Assembly (NCBI GenBank): GCA_016937945.1
Contig: JAFGVP010000093.1
Location: forward strand, 1-64,000
Direction: 5' to 3'
Origin: Pontiellaceae bacterium
GTDB taxonomy: Bacteria; Verrucomicrobiota; Kiritimatiellia; Kiritimatiellales; Pontiellaceae
Length of the DNA: 64,000 bases
The translations under genes and the position numbers were made by a program. The notes beneath the pieces were generated by a model. The model worked only from the letters and a program-made list of their open reading frames with translations, was not told the DNA's origin and did not search any database. Shown one piece after another: positions 7,401 through 18,800 of this stretch (within the stretch, counting starts at the first letter, position 1; every line of letters begins with the position of its first letter).

Positions 7401-10400
7401 CCATTCTCTCGATCACATAATCGTCCAGACCGTAGCGAAGGGCAATGGCACAACTCTGCGGCCGCTGCGTCATGCTGGAGTCCCCGAGACAATCCAAGGC
7501 CCGTTTGCGGTCTCCGATCATGGCAGACAGCTCGCTGAGCGGAAAGAGAATCGAGGTATCGCCGCTGCCGGCATTCACCTTGCGGATATCCCACAACCGG
7601 AAAAGCTTTTGCGCCAGTTGTGAACGCTCGGCCCCTGCTTCCATTTCAATGGTACCGGACAGCATCTTCCTGAATAACGGATGTGGCAGCCGGGAAGGCA
7701 CATCTTTTTCCACGGCGGAGAGCAAGACCATCCAGGCCGAAGGGTCTTCCAGCAGGGGCTGTGTATATTTATGATCCATCAGCCAGGCCCAGGCGTCGGC
7801 CTGAAAAGCCACCGGCCATTCACCGGGCGTGAGGAATGTTTCAACCCAACCTTCCGGGCGGGGGTCTCCGTCCTGATCGCTCACCGCAAACAGCGCAGTA
7901 AAGATTTCGCGGTTTCCGATATCCAGCGCCGTACGGCTGTCAAGACGAAGCCACACCGTCTCAATAAACGGACGAATCGCTTCAATGTCGTGTTCTTTCG
8001 CGAGGGTCTTGATGCGATCGGAGTAGATGGAAGTTACATTCCGATTATTGCGCCGGAGCACGCTGACCATATCCGCACTTTCAATGAACCGGATTCGGAT
8101 ATTCTCGATATGCCCGGCGGAATCGCCGTTGTTGAACTGCTCAATCATCCATTGCAGCAAACGAGGCCGGTCTATCTGCGCGTCGGCTTCGTCCAGCGCC
8201 GCGTAGAGCCGTTCCTTATCCACTTCCGTCGCACTGTCCGACTTCAAAGCGAACCGGCTGAAAAACAGTCGAACGAGCAATCGGATCTGATCGTCGGTAA
8301 TTTTTTCAGCAATGGAATCGCACATGGGCAGGCGCTCGACCGGAATCCAGGTTTCGTTGTCATTAAACCGGTTTTCCATATTCAGCACCATGCGGGGAAG
8401 CTGCTGGGCGACATACTCATCATAGCCCAACTGAACGGCCTTGGCATAGGTTTGCGGAAGCCGGTTCAGGCTGGCGGAACTCAGCATTCCGACGGCATCC
8501 TGATCCCGCCCGAGCGCATGGGAAAACTCTACCAGACGATAGAGTGTATTGCGGTCGGAAGGGGCGCCGGACACCTTCTGGTCACGCCATAGCTGCAGCA
8601 CCCGGTTGACAAGATGTGTCCGCTCGTCGCCCTCCTCAAGCCCGGTAATATGATCAAGCAGATTGAGGTAGGCCTGCCGCGGAATGCGGACGGAAGAGGA
8701 TTCATCGACCAGATCCAGCATGGCGATCGTGAATTCCGGTTGGTTCAACTCCTTGAGGTTGTTTCCATGTCGGTTCTCCAGCCAGGTATAGATTCTCAGA
8801 CGCTCCTCTGCGGAACGGTTTTCATCCTCAAGATAGGCATGGATCTGATCCATTTGATCGTCAGGAACCAGCAGGCTGAAGGTGAGCTTAACCACTGCGG
8901 TTTCAGCAAACGGCTGCTCTCGAAGCCATGCGGCAAGGATCGGATAATCATCCCGGTTCAGATAGTCAAACCATCGGATAAAGCTGACCAATGAATCCTG
9001 AGCGGTATCCACGGAGGCAAACAGGGTGATGCATTCCTTCACTGCACGAAGAGCGGCCACCTGACTGTCCATACCCGGATTCTGATACCGCTGCATACAT
9101 TTGTTGAAATATTGCGAGCTGTAGCTTTCGGCAAACCATTGATCGGCATCCGGATCATCCAGTTGAGAGACGATGGAGAGAATAAAGCGGCATTCAGCGG
9201 CGGATCCGCCCCGATAGTTAAACACGGAATAAAGGAGACTCCGCATATCCATTGAATTTCCGCTAACGGTCAGGCCCATCTGAATCCGCTCCTTCAGTTT
9301 GAAGAAGAGTTCGACAGCCCGATCCGGATCGGTTTCCGCCAGCGTAGCGATCGACTCACCGGTTCGGCGCATGATGTCATACTGATTCTGGACAAACCGG
9401 GAGAAGCGGATCTCATCAAAGGAATCCAGATAAGTACGGGTCCGGCGCGCCAACCACTCGGCATACGGAGCAAGCAGGGTTGTATCTTCCTCATTCTCAA
9501 ATTCATCAGCCAGCGGCGCGGACTGATTCTGCAGGACCGTATCATGCAACCACTCAAACAGCAGGGCGGCGCACGCCGGATCCTCCAGCAGCTGCTCCGA
9601 ATAGGGCGCGATGGCAGCAAACACATTCACACGGCGCTTCTCCCATGAGTTGGATGTATCCACCAGCGCCCGGAACAACTTATTCCCGAAGGTCTGTTCA
9701 CTTCGGGATTCCAGTTCCGATAACATGGGCTTGCCGTTATTTCCCTGCAGGCGGTTTATGATCTGCCACAGCATCGACTGCTGTCCTCCGGAAAAAAGAT
9801 GGAACGGGTAGTCGTCGAATTCCGACAGCAAACCGACTTCGTCGATCCAATCCAGTTCCGGCACATGGTTCCCGTAGCGACTGGAAATATTCTGCTGGAA
9901 GACAGGATACTGCAGTTTGTCATCAATCGGAGCGAGCACCCGCAACACATTTGAAAGCTCAGTTGCCGACAACGTCACGTTACGAAAAGCGCCGGCCAGT
10001 TGCTGCAGTTTATTGTAAAGCTGCTGTCGATTGTAATAACTGATGCTTTCCTTTTCTGCATCCGCCAGCATCTGCCGCTCTTCTTCGGACAGAACGGTAT
10101 TGAGCAGACGCTCATAAGTCGACTTTACATCCAGGGACTCTCCCGCCTTGATCCGGCCGCGGATCCAGGCGCTGACCAGAAAGGCACACTCATTCCATGA
10201 CTGAGCCTCATTTTTCTTATCAACCGCCTGCCAGAGCAAGTCACTCAAGTCTCCCGGACGACCGCTGAGAACGTGCAGACGACAGACCATTTCAAACCAC
10301 GAGGACTGCTGCCGCTGCTCTGTCAAAGCTTCTTCAAGAATTTCGAGATAGCGGGTTTCCGAGGTTTCGGACTGAATATCCACCAGGGTCTTTAACATGG

Positions 10401-13400
10401 ACCGCATCGGCTCGGCATTCATCTCTTTAAGCAGGGCCTCCGCATCGGACCAGTCGTTTTTCTCCCGCAGCGTAAAGATGTAATATTCGAGCGCGTCCTG
10501 CTCCTCGCCCTTGCGGGAAGACGACGAATTATAACTATTGCCGTAATATGAACTGCGGATCACCCCGCGGGCCAGATCAAACAGTTCGTCTTCATCCACC
10601 TCGGCGCCCGTAAAATCATAATAGGCCGTAAGCGAACGAAATGCGGCGGGGGCATAGTGAGTACCCTGACGGCAGGTTGCTTTCAGCAACCGGATAAAAT
10701 TCAGTCGGCGCTGCCGCTGAATTTCCAGAAGGTCGGGATCCCGCCAGTATTCCATATACTCCGGAACCTTGGAGGCATCGAGTTCCCAGTCCGCAGAGAG
10801 CGATCCGGCCTCGGAATCATCATACAGTTCCGGCAGTTGCGAACGGCTCTGGGAAGAGGATTGCTCATACCAGCGGTTATCCATCGAGTTCTGCAGATTC
10901 TGGAGCAGATAGGACTGTGAGATGGCGCTTTGACCATCTTCCTCAAGCAGGGAAACGATGACTTCAATGAGCGCCAGACGTTCCTCATAGGTCGAGGTCT
11001 GGTTGTTCCACCAATCCTGAAAACTCTGCAGCAGCTGGTTGAGATGCCCCTGCGGAAAACCAACGAGCATATCCCGGGCTTTTTCGGGATCTTCACTCAT
11101 CAGGCCGCAGCAATAACGGATGCTGGAACCAATCCAGTCAGGCCGCGCTTTGCAGACTTTTTCGTACAGTTCAACGGCCTCTTCCATATGCCCCATGCGA
11201 TCAAGGGCATAAGCGTATTCATATTGCTGACGGGGTGAAGGGGCATCACCATGAGGAATCATCAAGGCCAGAAAGTCATCTTCAAGCCGACGCTGCCGGA
11301 TATACTGAAGACAGTTTTCCAGATAGTGGTTATACTGCTGATTCCGGGTCGATCCATAGATGGATTTCATGGCTTCGGCACGCAGCATCACGGCCACCCG
11401 CAACAGCGCGGTCCCGGTGTCGCCCTGTTCCACCTGCGTTCGCACCTGACTGTAAATATCAGGGGTGCGCTGATAGCTGTTGACCGATCGGTTTCGCACG
11501 TTGGCATTGCGGCCCAACGGCGCCGGAGTAACCAGATCGCCCAGCGGCAATCCCAGTTGCTCCATCAGGTCGATCAGTTGAATACGGGACGACTGGTCCA
11601 TCCAGAGCGTCTTTTTCAGCTCCGGCATCAGCTCGGTCAAGACCGGATAGAGCGACTCGGGAATCTCGTCCTTATTGGCAAAGAGACTGGCGAGCAGCCG
11701 ATCAATCGTCATGCTCATAATCGCATCGTCCGCCGTATCCTCCCGCAGCTTCAACAGATATTCCATCGCCTTTTCATACTGATTGCGGCTGCCGTACCAG
11801 CATGCGAGGGCAAAGTTCTCGTTCGCATCCTTTTCCGGTTTTGCTTCAATCTGTTCGCGGGCGGCATCCTGAATCGACTGATCGGCCCCGAGCCGATTCA
11901 GCATCAACCAGCGGAAGAGTGAGTCGGGATCATACGCCTCAAGCGTCTCAAGCAGCACATCCTGATCAAGATCGGGCGTGTTCAGGTTGAACGAAAGGCT
12001 CCGAAGGCTGGCTTCAGGAAGGGTGTTCGGCGGAAAAGAAAGCTGGGATAGTCCATAGTAATACGAGATGTTCCGTCCGCCGTAACTGCTGCTTCGGCCG
12101 ATGCCAAGCGAGAACGGATTGGATGGATGAAGAAAATCCTGTTCGATGCGCCGGATCAGTCCGGTATAATCTTCGTCCAGCCGGGCGCGGGCGAGAATCA
12201 TCTGCATTTGCAGCCACTCGGCCGGCTCCTGGTCGCTATCCGCCCAATATGTCTCCACCTTATCAAACAGCCGGCTCAGGCTGGCATAGACCGCGTTGGT
12301 GCGGGACATGGTACCCAATGCACTGATCGATGACTGCGTCAGACTGTTTGCGATATCTTTATCCAGTCCGATGCGGTCCACCAGCCCGGGCAGATATTCC
12401 CAGAGAACCGGATGGTTCATGCCAAGCCGGGTAACGACCCCGAACACAAGTTCAGGATATTCCGCACTGATCTTCTCGATCGTTTGCTTGATTTCCTCCT
12501 CGTTGTTAAAGGTATGCGGAGCAATGAGGAGGCGGAAAACATGGACATCTTCAGAATCAGGATACCGTTCCATAACCGCATTCCACCATGGATCGGAACC
12601 GAACTGAATCGACTCATCAATCGTGCAGAAGGCCGAATAGGGAATCTTTTCTTCCAGTTCCTCCCGCCGATCCTCCGGCATGTCCTGTATCACCGTGAAC
12701 AACTGCAGACGGGACATGTTCTGCAGCTCTTCGATATTTTCCGGAATACTGATGACGGGCTGCGCCGTCGACGATCCAGAACGCTGTTGCATTTGACGCA
12801 CCGAATTCCGGTAGGTTGCCAGCGAATACATGTTGAGCAGATCCTCCGGCACGCAGGCCCCGTACTGGAGCTGCCATTGCTCCATCTGCCGGGAATGATT
12901 CTGCATGGAAGACGAGATACCACTCTGAAACATTCCCGAGGTGCCGGATACGGTATTTGTGGGATCGACATAGCCCGGACGTTCCTGATCCAGTTCGGAA
13001 AGTTTACTGAACAGTTCGTAGGCGGCATCCAGCTTTCCCTGATTTTTCAACAGCAGGCCCTGCAGGAAATCAAAGCGGTAGTCATCCGGATAGATCCCTG
13101 CCATCCGTTCCGACTGCTTGAGGATCGGGTCCAGACCGCCGACATCCGCAATACGCGCACCCAGCTTCAGAAACGCATCCGGATCGTTTGATATGCGCGG
13201 GTCGCCCATCATTTCGGCAGCAACCGCCGGATCACCATATAAATATTCAAACTCAACCAGTCTGCGGTAGGCTTCGCCGGTTATATCCTCTTCGGCAATT
13301 CGCAGCAGCAGCGCTCGCTCGGCATCATAGTTTCCCAGATCCTCTTCGAGCGAGGCCTTGGCGCGCAAAACCGTGAGATCATTCGGGCGCAGCTCCAAGA

Positions 13401-15783
13401 CACGGTCAAGCACCCTATTGCGGTCGTTCATCCGGTGGTTCAGGCGATAGCACTCGGCAAGCCCCAGCAGAGGAAACGGCGCCGTGCGCGCCGACTCCGA
13501 GCGCCGCTCCAGCTCCCGGATAAGATCTTCAAGCTGGCCGGCACCGCTTTTGATCCGGATGATATGCCCCAGCAAGGACATGCGTTCCGCCAGGCTCTCC
13601 TCGGCATTCAGCAGGCGCCAATACAGCTGCTCCGCATCCAGGATGCGTCCGCATTGTTCATAGAGCCGGCCCAGCGAAAGCTTCAGGTCTTTGGATTCAG
13701 GGAAACGCAGCGAGGCACGGCGCAGGCGTTCAACTGCTTCATCCTCCCGATCCGATGCCATCAGTGAATCGCGTTCAAGTTCATACGGTCGAACCGCATT
13801 CGGCGATGCTTTCTTCCATGTTTCAATCCACGCCAACGCCTCGTCGTGTTTATCCTGGCGCAGCAGCACCGGAACCAGCTCCCGGATCCACATTGCCTGC
13901 ATCGACGGATCCCGCTCAGCCAACCGAACCAGCACCGCCTCCGCAACCGTCCAATCCTTGATCCGCTTTGCCAGCATCAGCCGGCACTGCAGCAGCTGCT
14001 CATTATCAGGATCTTTATCCACCGCCTCCTGTAAGAGAGCCTCGGCCATATCCTGCTGCCGGTTCTGCAGATAGAGCGCCGTCAAAAGCCAGCGGCGCGG
14101 CGCTGAAATCTGCTCTTCTGCCGAAAGACGTTCGATCCACTCTGAAAGCAGTTCATTTCCCTTCAGCTCATACACCAGTGCGGTTGTCGCCGATTCTATC
14201 TGGTCGAGCGTTTGCGACAGATCCAGTCGGGCCAGCCCCGCATCAACCAGCCCCTCCTTCTCTTTCGTGGCTGCAATCGCGTCGAACCGGGCGGAGGCAA
14301 ACCGATAATCATTTGCAAAATCGTCTGCCCGCATATCCAGCAGTATCAGCGCACGGTCCGGACTCCGTGCCGCCATCAGGGCCGAAACAAGACGCAGCAG
14401 GGTTTCATCATCGCAGGCGGCTCCCAGCTTTTCATAATGCTTCCAGGCCAGGTTGAGATGCAGGTAGCTTTTGCGCGACATGTGCAGTGCCACCGCTTCG
14501 AGTCCCTCCGCGGAATCCGGCCACTGGGTCAGCATTTCGAGAAAGACCGATGTCGCCTCGTTATTGAGATCAAACCGCGCCAGCGCACGGGCGGTTTCCA
14601 GATAGTCGGCTTCTGTTTTTCCGGAGTGCTCCAAATAATCCATTACCCAGGTGAGCACCTGGTCGTTATCACGATTCCGATGATGGATCATGGCCAGCTG
14701 CATGCGCAGCGCATTATCGTCCGGATAGCGCTCAAGGAAACCCTCAACAATTTCGACAGCATCATCGAAACGATAGAGGCCCATCAGCATATCGACATAC
14801 CATTCCTTGATTTCACGCGAATCAGGAACCAGCCGGATAAGCCTTCGCGCATTCTCCAAAGCTTCCGTATTTTTACCGCAGGCGAGCAGGGCTTCCGTAT
14901 AGGCTCGCAGCAGAACCGGATTGTCCGGCCACGTATTCCGCATTGCTTCGTAACAGCCGCACATTCCCGCCAGATCGTCTGCCCCGCGGAAAAGAACTTC
15001 GATCCGGTCGAGTACATCGCGCTGAAGCCAGCCGCCCTGCCCTGTCAGGCGAAACGCATCAATCAATCCGTCAACAGCTTCGCTGCGACGATCCATCCGG
15101 ACCAGCAGGGATGCACGACGCATGATCAGCATCACCTTGCGATACGCATCCTTGGTCTCCTTCAGCAATTGATCACAGGTTGCCAGCGCCTCTTCATAAA
15201 GTCCTTCCGACAGCTGAAGATCGAGCAGTTCGTCGGCAACATCCTCATCCGGTCCGGCAACCTCCAGCAGCTGTTCCCAGACGGCGGCGCCCTCATCCAC
15301 CCGATTCAACCGAAGCAGGCAGCGCCCGAGCAGCTTGAGCGAATTAATCCGCAGTTCCCGATCAAGGTTCTCGTTTTCCAGCAGCTCCTGCAGCCCGGTC
15401 CGGGCATTGTCATACCAACCGGCATCCGCCTCGGCGGCCGCCTTATAAAAGTGCAGATCCTGCGCATCGGGAAACTCTGCCAACAGGTCTTCGTACAGTG
15501 CCGCCGCCTCGACCGGCTCGCGAATACGCTCATGGAGAAAGGCCAGTAACCGGCGGGCTGATGGATCCGGCTCTGCGGCAAGGAACTCCTTGAGCGCCGA
15601 CACGTCATAGAGCTCAAGCCAGCTGTCACAGAACCGGTCGAACAGATATCCGGGCCGAGGCCGCTTGAGCAGCAGGCGATAATAATCCGCGGTTTTCCCC
15701 TCCGGTTTCACCACCTCGTCGGACCAGCCGTCAAAAGCAGTAAACACCAGAGCACAGAGACAAAGGACCGATCTAAACTTCAT
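4423..15783 (-). CDS. Giant secreted tetratricopeptide-repeat protein (3,786 aa)
   Basis: The 3,786-residue frame begins with a signal peptide (about residues 1-21, MKFRSVLCLCALVFTAFDGW then SDE). After a conserved head (KTADYYRLLLKRPRPGYLFDRFC, residues about 30-52) come many degenerate TPR helices, clearest in the first 900 residues (for example ALxxCxxLL, AEALLQEAVDKDPDNEQLLQCRLMLA). The middle and C-terminal parts are helical solenoid with little recognisable family similarity. Two modules of about 250 aa recur about 330 residues apart (around 2380-2620 and 2710-2950). No catalytic domain, anchor or sorting signal is evident. It is encoded 29 bases after a 2,588-aa paralogue and directly before the DUF4175-like/moxR genes, so a periplasmic scaffold or client role for the MoxR module is plausible. 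BatE and BatC of other phyla are small TPR proteins in the same position. Confidence 0.85.
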   Translation of the reverse strand: MKFRSVLCLCALVFTAFDGWSDEVVKPEGKTADYYRLLLKRPRPGYLFDRFCDSWLELYDVSALKEFLAAEPDPSARRLLAFLHERIREPVEAAALYEDLLAEFPDAQDLHFYKAAAEADAGWYDNARTGLQELLENENLDRELRINSLKLLGRCLLRLNRVDEGAAVWEQLLEVAGPDEDVADELLDLQLSEGLYEEALATCDQLLKETKDAYRKVMLIMRRASLLVRMDRRSEAVDGLIDAFRLTGQGGWLQRDVLDRIEVLFRGADDLAGMCGCYEAMRNTWPDNPVLLRAYTEALLACGKNTEALENARRLIRLVPDSREIKEWYVDMLMGLYRFDDAVEIVEGFLERYPDDNALRMQLAMIHHRNRDNDQVLTWVMDYLEHSGKTEADYLETARALARFDLNNEATSVFLEMLTQWPDSAEGLEAVALHMSRKSYLHLNLAWKHYEKLGAACDDETLLRLVSALMAARSPDRALILLDMRADDFANDYRFASARFDAIAATKEKEGLVDAGLARLDLSQTLDQIESATTALVYELKGNELLSEWIERLSAEEQISAPRRWLLTALYLQNRQQDMAEALLQEAVDKDPDNEQLLQCRLMLAKRIKDWTVAEAVLVRLAERDPSMQAMWIRELVPVLLRQDKHDEALAWIETWKKASPNAVRPYELERDSLMASDREDEAVERLRRASLRFPESKDLKLSLGRLYEQCGRILDAEQLYWRLLNAEESLAERMSLLGHIIRIKSGAGQLEDLIRELERRSESARTAPFPLLGLAECYRLNHRMNDRNRVLDRVLELRPNDLTVLRAKASLEEDLGNYDAERALLLRIAEEDITGEAYRRLVEFEYLYGDPAVAAEMMGDPRISNDPDAFLKLGARIADVGGLDPILKQSERMAGIYPDDYRFDFLQGLLLKNQGKLDAAYELFSKLSELDQERPGYVDPTNTVSGTSGMFQSGISSSMQNHSRQMEQWQLQYGACVPEDLLNMYSLATYRNSVRQMQQRSGSSTAQPVISIPENIEELQNMSRLQLFTVIQDMPEDRREELEEKIPYSAFCTIDESIQFGSDPWWNAVMERYPDSEDVHVFRLLIAPHTFNNEEEIKQTIEKISAEYPELVFGVVTRLGMNHPVLWEYLPGLVDRIGLDKDIANSLTQSSISALGTMSRTNAVYASLSRLFDKVETYWADSDQEPAEWLQMQMILARARLDEDYTGLIRRIEQDFLHPSNPFSLGIGRSSSYGGRNISYYYGLSQLSFPPNTLPEASLRSLSFNLNTPDLDQDVLLETLEAYDPDSLFRWLMLNRLGADQSIQDAAREQIEAKPEKDANENFALACWYGSRNQYEKAMEYLLKLREDTADDAIMSMTIDRLLASLFANKDEIPESLYPVLTELMPELKKTLWMDQSSRIQLIDLMEQLGLPLGDLVTPAPLGRNANVRNRSVNSYQRTPDIYSQVRTQVEQGDTGTALLRVAVMLRAEAMKSIYGSTRNQQYNHYLENCLQYIRQRRLEDDFLALMIPHGDAPSPRQQYEYAYALDRMGHMEEAVELYEKVCKARPDWIGSSIRYCCGLMSEDPEKARDMLVGFPQGHLNQLLQSFQDWWNNQTSTYEERLALIEVIVSLLEEDGQSAISQSYLLQNLQNSMDNRWYEQSSSQSRSQLPELYDDSEAGSLSADWELDASKVPEYMEYWRDPDLLEIQRQRRLNFIRLLKATCRQGTHYAPAAFRSLTAYYDFTGAEVDEDELFDLARGVIRSSYYGNSYNSSSSRKGEEQDALEYYIFTLREKNDWSDAEALLKEMNAEPMRSMLKTLVDIQSETSETRYLEILEEALTEQRQQSSWFEMVCRLHVLSGRPGDLSDLLWQAVDKKNEAQSWNECAFLVSAWIRGRIKAGESLDVKSTYERLLNTVLSEEERQMLADAEKESISYYNRQQLYNKLQQLAGAFRNVTLSATELSNVLRVLAPIDDKLQYPVFQQNISSRYGNHVPELDWIDEVGLLSEFDDYPFHLFSGGQQSMLWQIINRLQGNNGKPMLSELESRSEQTFGNKLFRALVDTSNSWEKRRVNVFAAIAPYSEQLLEDPACAALLFEWLHDTVLQNQSAPLADEFENEEDTTLLAPYAEWLARRTRTYLDSFDEIRFSRFVQNQYDIMRRTGESIATLAETDPDRAVELFFKLKERIQMGLTVSGNSMDMRSLLYSVFNYRGGSAAECRFILSIVSQLDDPDADQWFAESYSSQYFNKCMQRYQNPGMDSQVAALRAVKECITLFASVDTAQDSLVSFIRWFDYLNRDDYPILAAWLREQPFAETAVVKLTFSLLVPDDQMDQIHAYLEDENRSAEERLRIYTWLENRHGNNLKELNQPEFTIAMLDLVDESSSVRIPRQAYLNLLDHITGLEEGDERTHLVNRVLQLWRDQKVSGAPSDRNTLYRLVEFSHALGRDQDAVGMLSSASLNRLPQTYAKAVQLGYDEYVAQQLPRMVLNMENRFNDNETWIPVERLPMCDSIAEKITDDQIRLLVRLFFSRFALKSDSATEVDKERLYAALDEADAQIDRPRLLQWMIEQFNNGDSAGHIENIRIRFIESADMVSVLRRNNRNVTSIYSDRIKTLAKEHDIEAIRPFIETVWLRLDSRTALDIGNREIFTALFAVSDQDGDPRPEGWVETFLTPGEWPVAFQADAWAWLMDHKYTQPLLEDPSAWMVLLSAVEKDVPSRLPHPLFRKMLSGTIEMEAGAERSQLAQKLFRLWDIRKVNAGSGDTSILFPLSELSAMIGDRKRALDCLGDSSMTQRPQSCAIALRYGLDDYVIERMAKHLTDIHDGWSIAECWVPVETVSRYPDLVKGIDDPQLRMAASLFLSRLSIKDGDSVTPNRDTMTAAYKVVGEQLNDPELVKWVVSEFKDADPDHLLEPLLIRMVRDMDLVALLQKNRSSELRETGEYIREYLEQDTEARLLELLNRLQAELVPELCRSTQQRNLLMLILKAGAVSENEELRELTSVLARRMAEGQSSSGAPLQVEQTMLELGQILFASDTEHLKNVPVPSRMSAFTTVDHRVQDRVSETLQVRWNALQAEGLEAQDARFMARREMIEKWLVEAGEHGFLPLSETLYWYFNIHYFICSEKEQYVQYLHDLDSDALIADQLRAAASLSWPDRYPLDLYDYRAEDIARLLNRSDFDDVEKIRFIGMAVHEGHAELLSTVDARLPILTALCSDARMLNDYGDAVLQVFPVPENESETPFYRQIADQLLSGNDDAEDKLSRRVRLLSVLERHDDAARLLDRANNSDATMKSLQLDPKTMLVALQSGATDWCRAKLEGMTELQDDVRLECSRQLDAMLLEHELDLQDYLPQDAFSAVYFALRNGDESSRQEIIWTIQENPDLEKVFGIGVLAKYPLLQEEESALYQRIASRMMTDVDGDHLPEGITPAHIRALFALGREADARRLLSMEILQFDRSPAAFAAALEAGANDWCAENLKTLLRWNRQWDDPELPLDKLSRFIECIEDVDLKLAAEIFFADAATADLAARFTEHEFADPLLEVQARTILENAGLLDRVALDAAAVRWMALAGNGSKIEVSGWGPVERLALERYINGMLDSGDSITVVALYREFTGADYSADDTRWLSEIPAKRDAGLMDEICAGRRPVNTVRFSVLSTRQYYELMRALDDLNRKSPGLSDDIAHMILDTCYLDGKPEQFNKTKNRGTWSHERLFAGFTLLKGVQSGEPDEKKMEDCIADFGSAMKYYKKELPGGYLGRYNWYDMAAAILEAYPYSLDAGKWEPRVLELLPVELDPVRLKAFRTRRAERDN

Positions 15784-15812
15784 ACAAAAACCTCACCATC
15801 AATTGAACCGCC

Positions 15813-18800
15813 CTATTCTTCCGGCTCCGGCGTCATACCGAGCTCCCCCGCGCATCTCAGCACCACGGAACGCATCTCCACTTCATGCGAACATCCCGGG
15901 TCGCTGTTCTGTTTTTCATGCAGGCGCAGCAGGTTCGCCATTCGTTCATGATTCGCTGTCCGCACCAGCATGCGCGCATATTCCTCCACCCGGCGCAACT
16001 CAGCACCATGGGCATCTTCAATAAACTTTTCGAGCAGATCATCGGTGTAGACATCAATAAGAATGGAATCCAAAGAGCCAGACGTCACACGCGGGAGCAT
16101 CATGTCGAGCAGGACAAGACCCACCTCAGGCTCCTCAAAGGGGTGCTCGAGAAATTCTTTCCGGAAGGAGGCCAGATCGACCTCTTCGCCCTCAACGGGA
16201 ATGGAAGAAGCCGCCATGCGGACAAAGCGCCCTTCATCCCCTTCCCATGCACTGACCTGTTGATAGAACCATTCGGCATCTTCGGCAGACCAGACATAGT
16301 GCGATTGCCCGACGGTGTTATAGCTGCGGTCCAGATCGCTGAGCACCCGTTGCAGAGAATCGATCATCTCGCCGACATTGTGTATGCGACTCCACAGGAC
16401 CACCGAAGACATATTTTTTTCACCGCAGGTCATCAGGACCATGCCGGCCTCCGGCTGCCGGCCGGAATCGATCAACAGGTCCGCCAGTGCAAGTGCAATC
16501 TCCGAACGGCGCGACGCCGACTGGGTATAGTTCCGCGTTGTTTCCAGCCAATCATCATACAACGCCTTTGCATCGAGTTCCGCCGGACGATACCAGATCA
16601 GCCGCTCAAATCCCGAGGTTGTCAGGTACAGCTCCGGTTCCAGATTCTTTACTTCGTTGAAGGCCGCATCCACCACCGCCTGCTCCCGAAGGATTTCAAG
16701 AGAGGGAAACATTTCATAAAGAGCGAGTGTAAATATACCCCGTACGGCGCTGCACACGGCACCGTTCGTCAACTGATCGATCCATGCCTGCGTATGCGCC
16801 GGCCCCGTTTCTTCCGAAAGCAGGAGTTGATACAGATCATGATGCGTAAGCCGCAGACCCTCTTCAGAATCCAGCCATCGGGCCAGCTGATCACGATCCA
16901 TACACTCTTCATTGATGAGATATTCGAGCGCATCCACGATCGGCGGACATCCATAGCCTGCAGTCAGTTCATCGAGCAGCTGAATACCTTCCTGCACCGC
17001 ATAAACCCGGGCCTCTTTCACAGAATGTCCGGCGGCTTCGGCCCTCTTGACACGGCGCTTGATCGCCGGGCGAATGACATCGGATTCCATCAGATCGTTC
17101 AGGCTTTTCCACCCACCGGCCAGGTCGTGTCGGTAAGCATAATCCAGTAAAAGCTTCAGTGTGGAACGCCCCGGATAATCTCCATCCGTTATGGAATCAA
17201 AGGTCTGGTCCGCGAGATTCTCATAATAGCGTGAAGGCGAATTCTTTATCTGGCGCGCCAGTCCGGCGGATTCCTGTATACGATCAATTAAGCATACCGC
17301 AGTCGCAGGGTCACAATACGCCAGTTTTCTAGCCAGCTTGCCTGCGCGCTCCCGGATGGAATAGATCTGTTCAGCCTGTTCAATCGAACGCTCTGAGAGC
17401 AAGGCAGCGGCATCGCTTTTCAGATCCTCAGCCTGACGATCCGCCCACAGGGAGAACAGCTTCCGGGCAGGACCTTCCGGCACAAGGGACGGATCGGCAT
17501 CCCAGCCATATTTATCCTGCAGAATGCCCCACAGGTTAAACAGATCCTCGCGCTTCGACTGTTCGGACGCCATGATTTCCGGATAATAATCGCCGGCCAG
17601 CTGTGCCAGCTCCGAGACCATTTCCTCGGGCGATAACTCCTGATGACTCAGCAGAATTTCTATCAATCGCGAGCCGTAGGTCGGCGGCGCAATTCCGGCA
17701 ACTTCTGAACGGAGCGTCTTGTCCGAGGACAAATGACCCAGAAGCATCACAAGCAGGCTGGATTCTTGATCAAAACTGTACGATGAAAACCGGTTCCAGT
17801 CCTCAACAAAAACCGTCTCGAGCAACAGGTCGGTTGTGACTTCGTCCCGGTTCCGCCAGAAGCGGTCCATGCCGCTCGAACCTCGACTGAAGTGACGGAA
17901 CACGGGGGCCATTCGCTCAACGATCCGGTTCCAGCTGGAGACATCCATCTGCGAATTGTCCAATATGCCGAAAATCAGATTAAGGCGTACATACACCGTA
18001 TCCGAAAATATCAGCTCTATTTTTTCGGGCGTCGTCTCCGGATTGCCGATGATTGCGATATCCTCATCGGAAAAGAGTGTTTCAGCAAATTCCAAAGCCG
18101 CCGGAGCAATCGCTTCCGGACGCTCCATATCCAGACAAAGTTCAAACCACTTCTGAAGCAGTTCGTTTCTCAGTCGCAGAGAATCGCGATCGTCCAGATG
18201 GATCGACTCAAGAATCAGGGGCGTAAGATCGATGGTTTCATTCCGGTCTCGGTATGTACTGAGGATTCGTTCCAGATTCTTTTGTCCGGAAGACAGCAGG
18301 TTATCCTTTGTCAGACACGCTGACAAAAGCTCGCGGAACACATCTTCATCAGCAAAAAACAGCGGGGCAAGCGCCTCCATCTCATCATGCAGCCGACGGT
18401 CCTGAACCGCGGCCATGACGCGATCGAAGCGGGCCCGGTCGTTCGAACGCATACATACAGACGCAAAGTAACGCTCCGGTGTTGTTCGTATCGCAAAGGT
18501 ATGATCATACAGGTCATCCTCATCGGCATAGTATCCCTTCTTCTGCTGAAGAAGGATCTGCTCAGCGAGCTCTTCAAGATCATCCCGCTGAATCTTATGA
18601 ATCCGGCAATACTGCTCCATCATGGAAAACCCGATGCGGCCCATTCGGGGATTCGTCAAAAACAGATCACACAGCCGGACAAACTGTTCATTCCGCCGCT
18701 GCTGGATGGCGATGATGCGTTCCGCCGGCGGTTCAGCCGATTCATTCTTTTCATCGGCGGAAACGGGCGAGAGCAACCCTGATTCAAGCGGAGCATAGTC

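Noticed and set aside
14212-15549. 445-aa frame on the plus strand over the giant TPR gene
   Set aside because: Shadow of the TPR gene; other plus-strand frames over 5-23 kb were rejected for the same reason.
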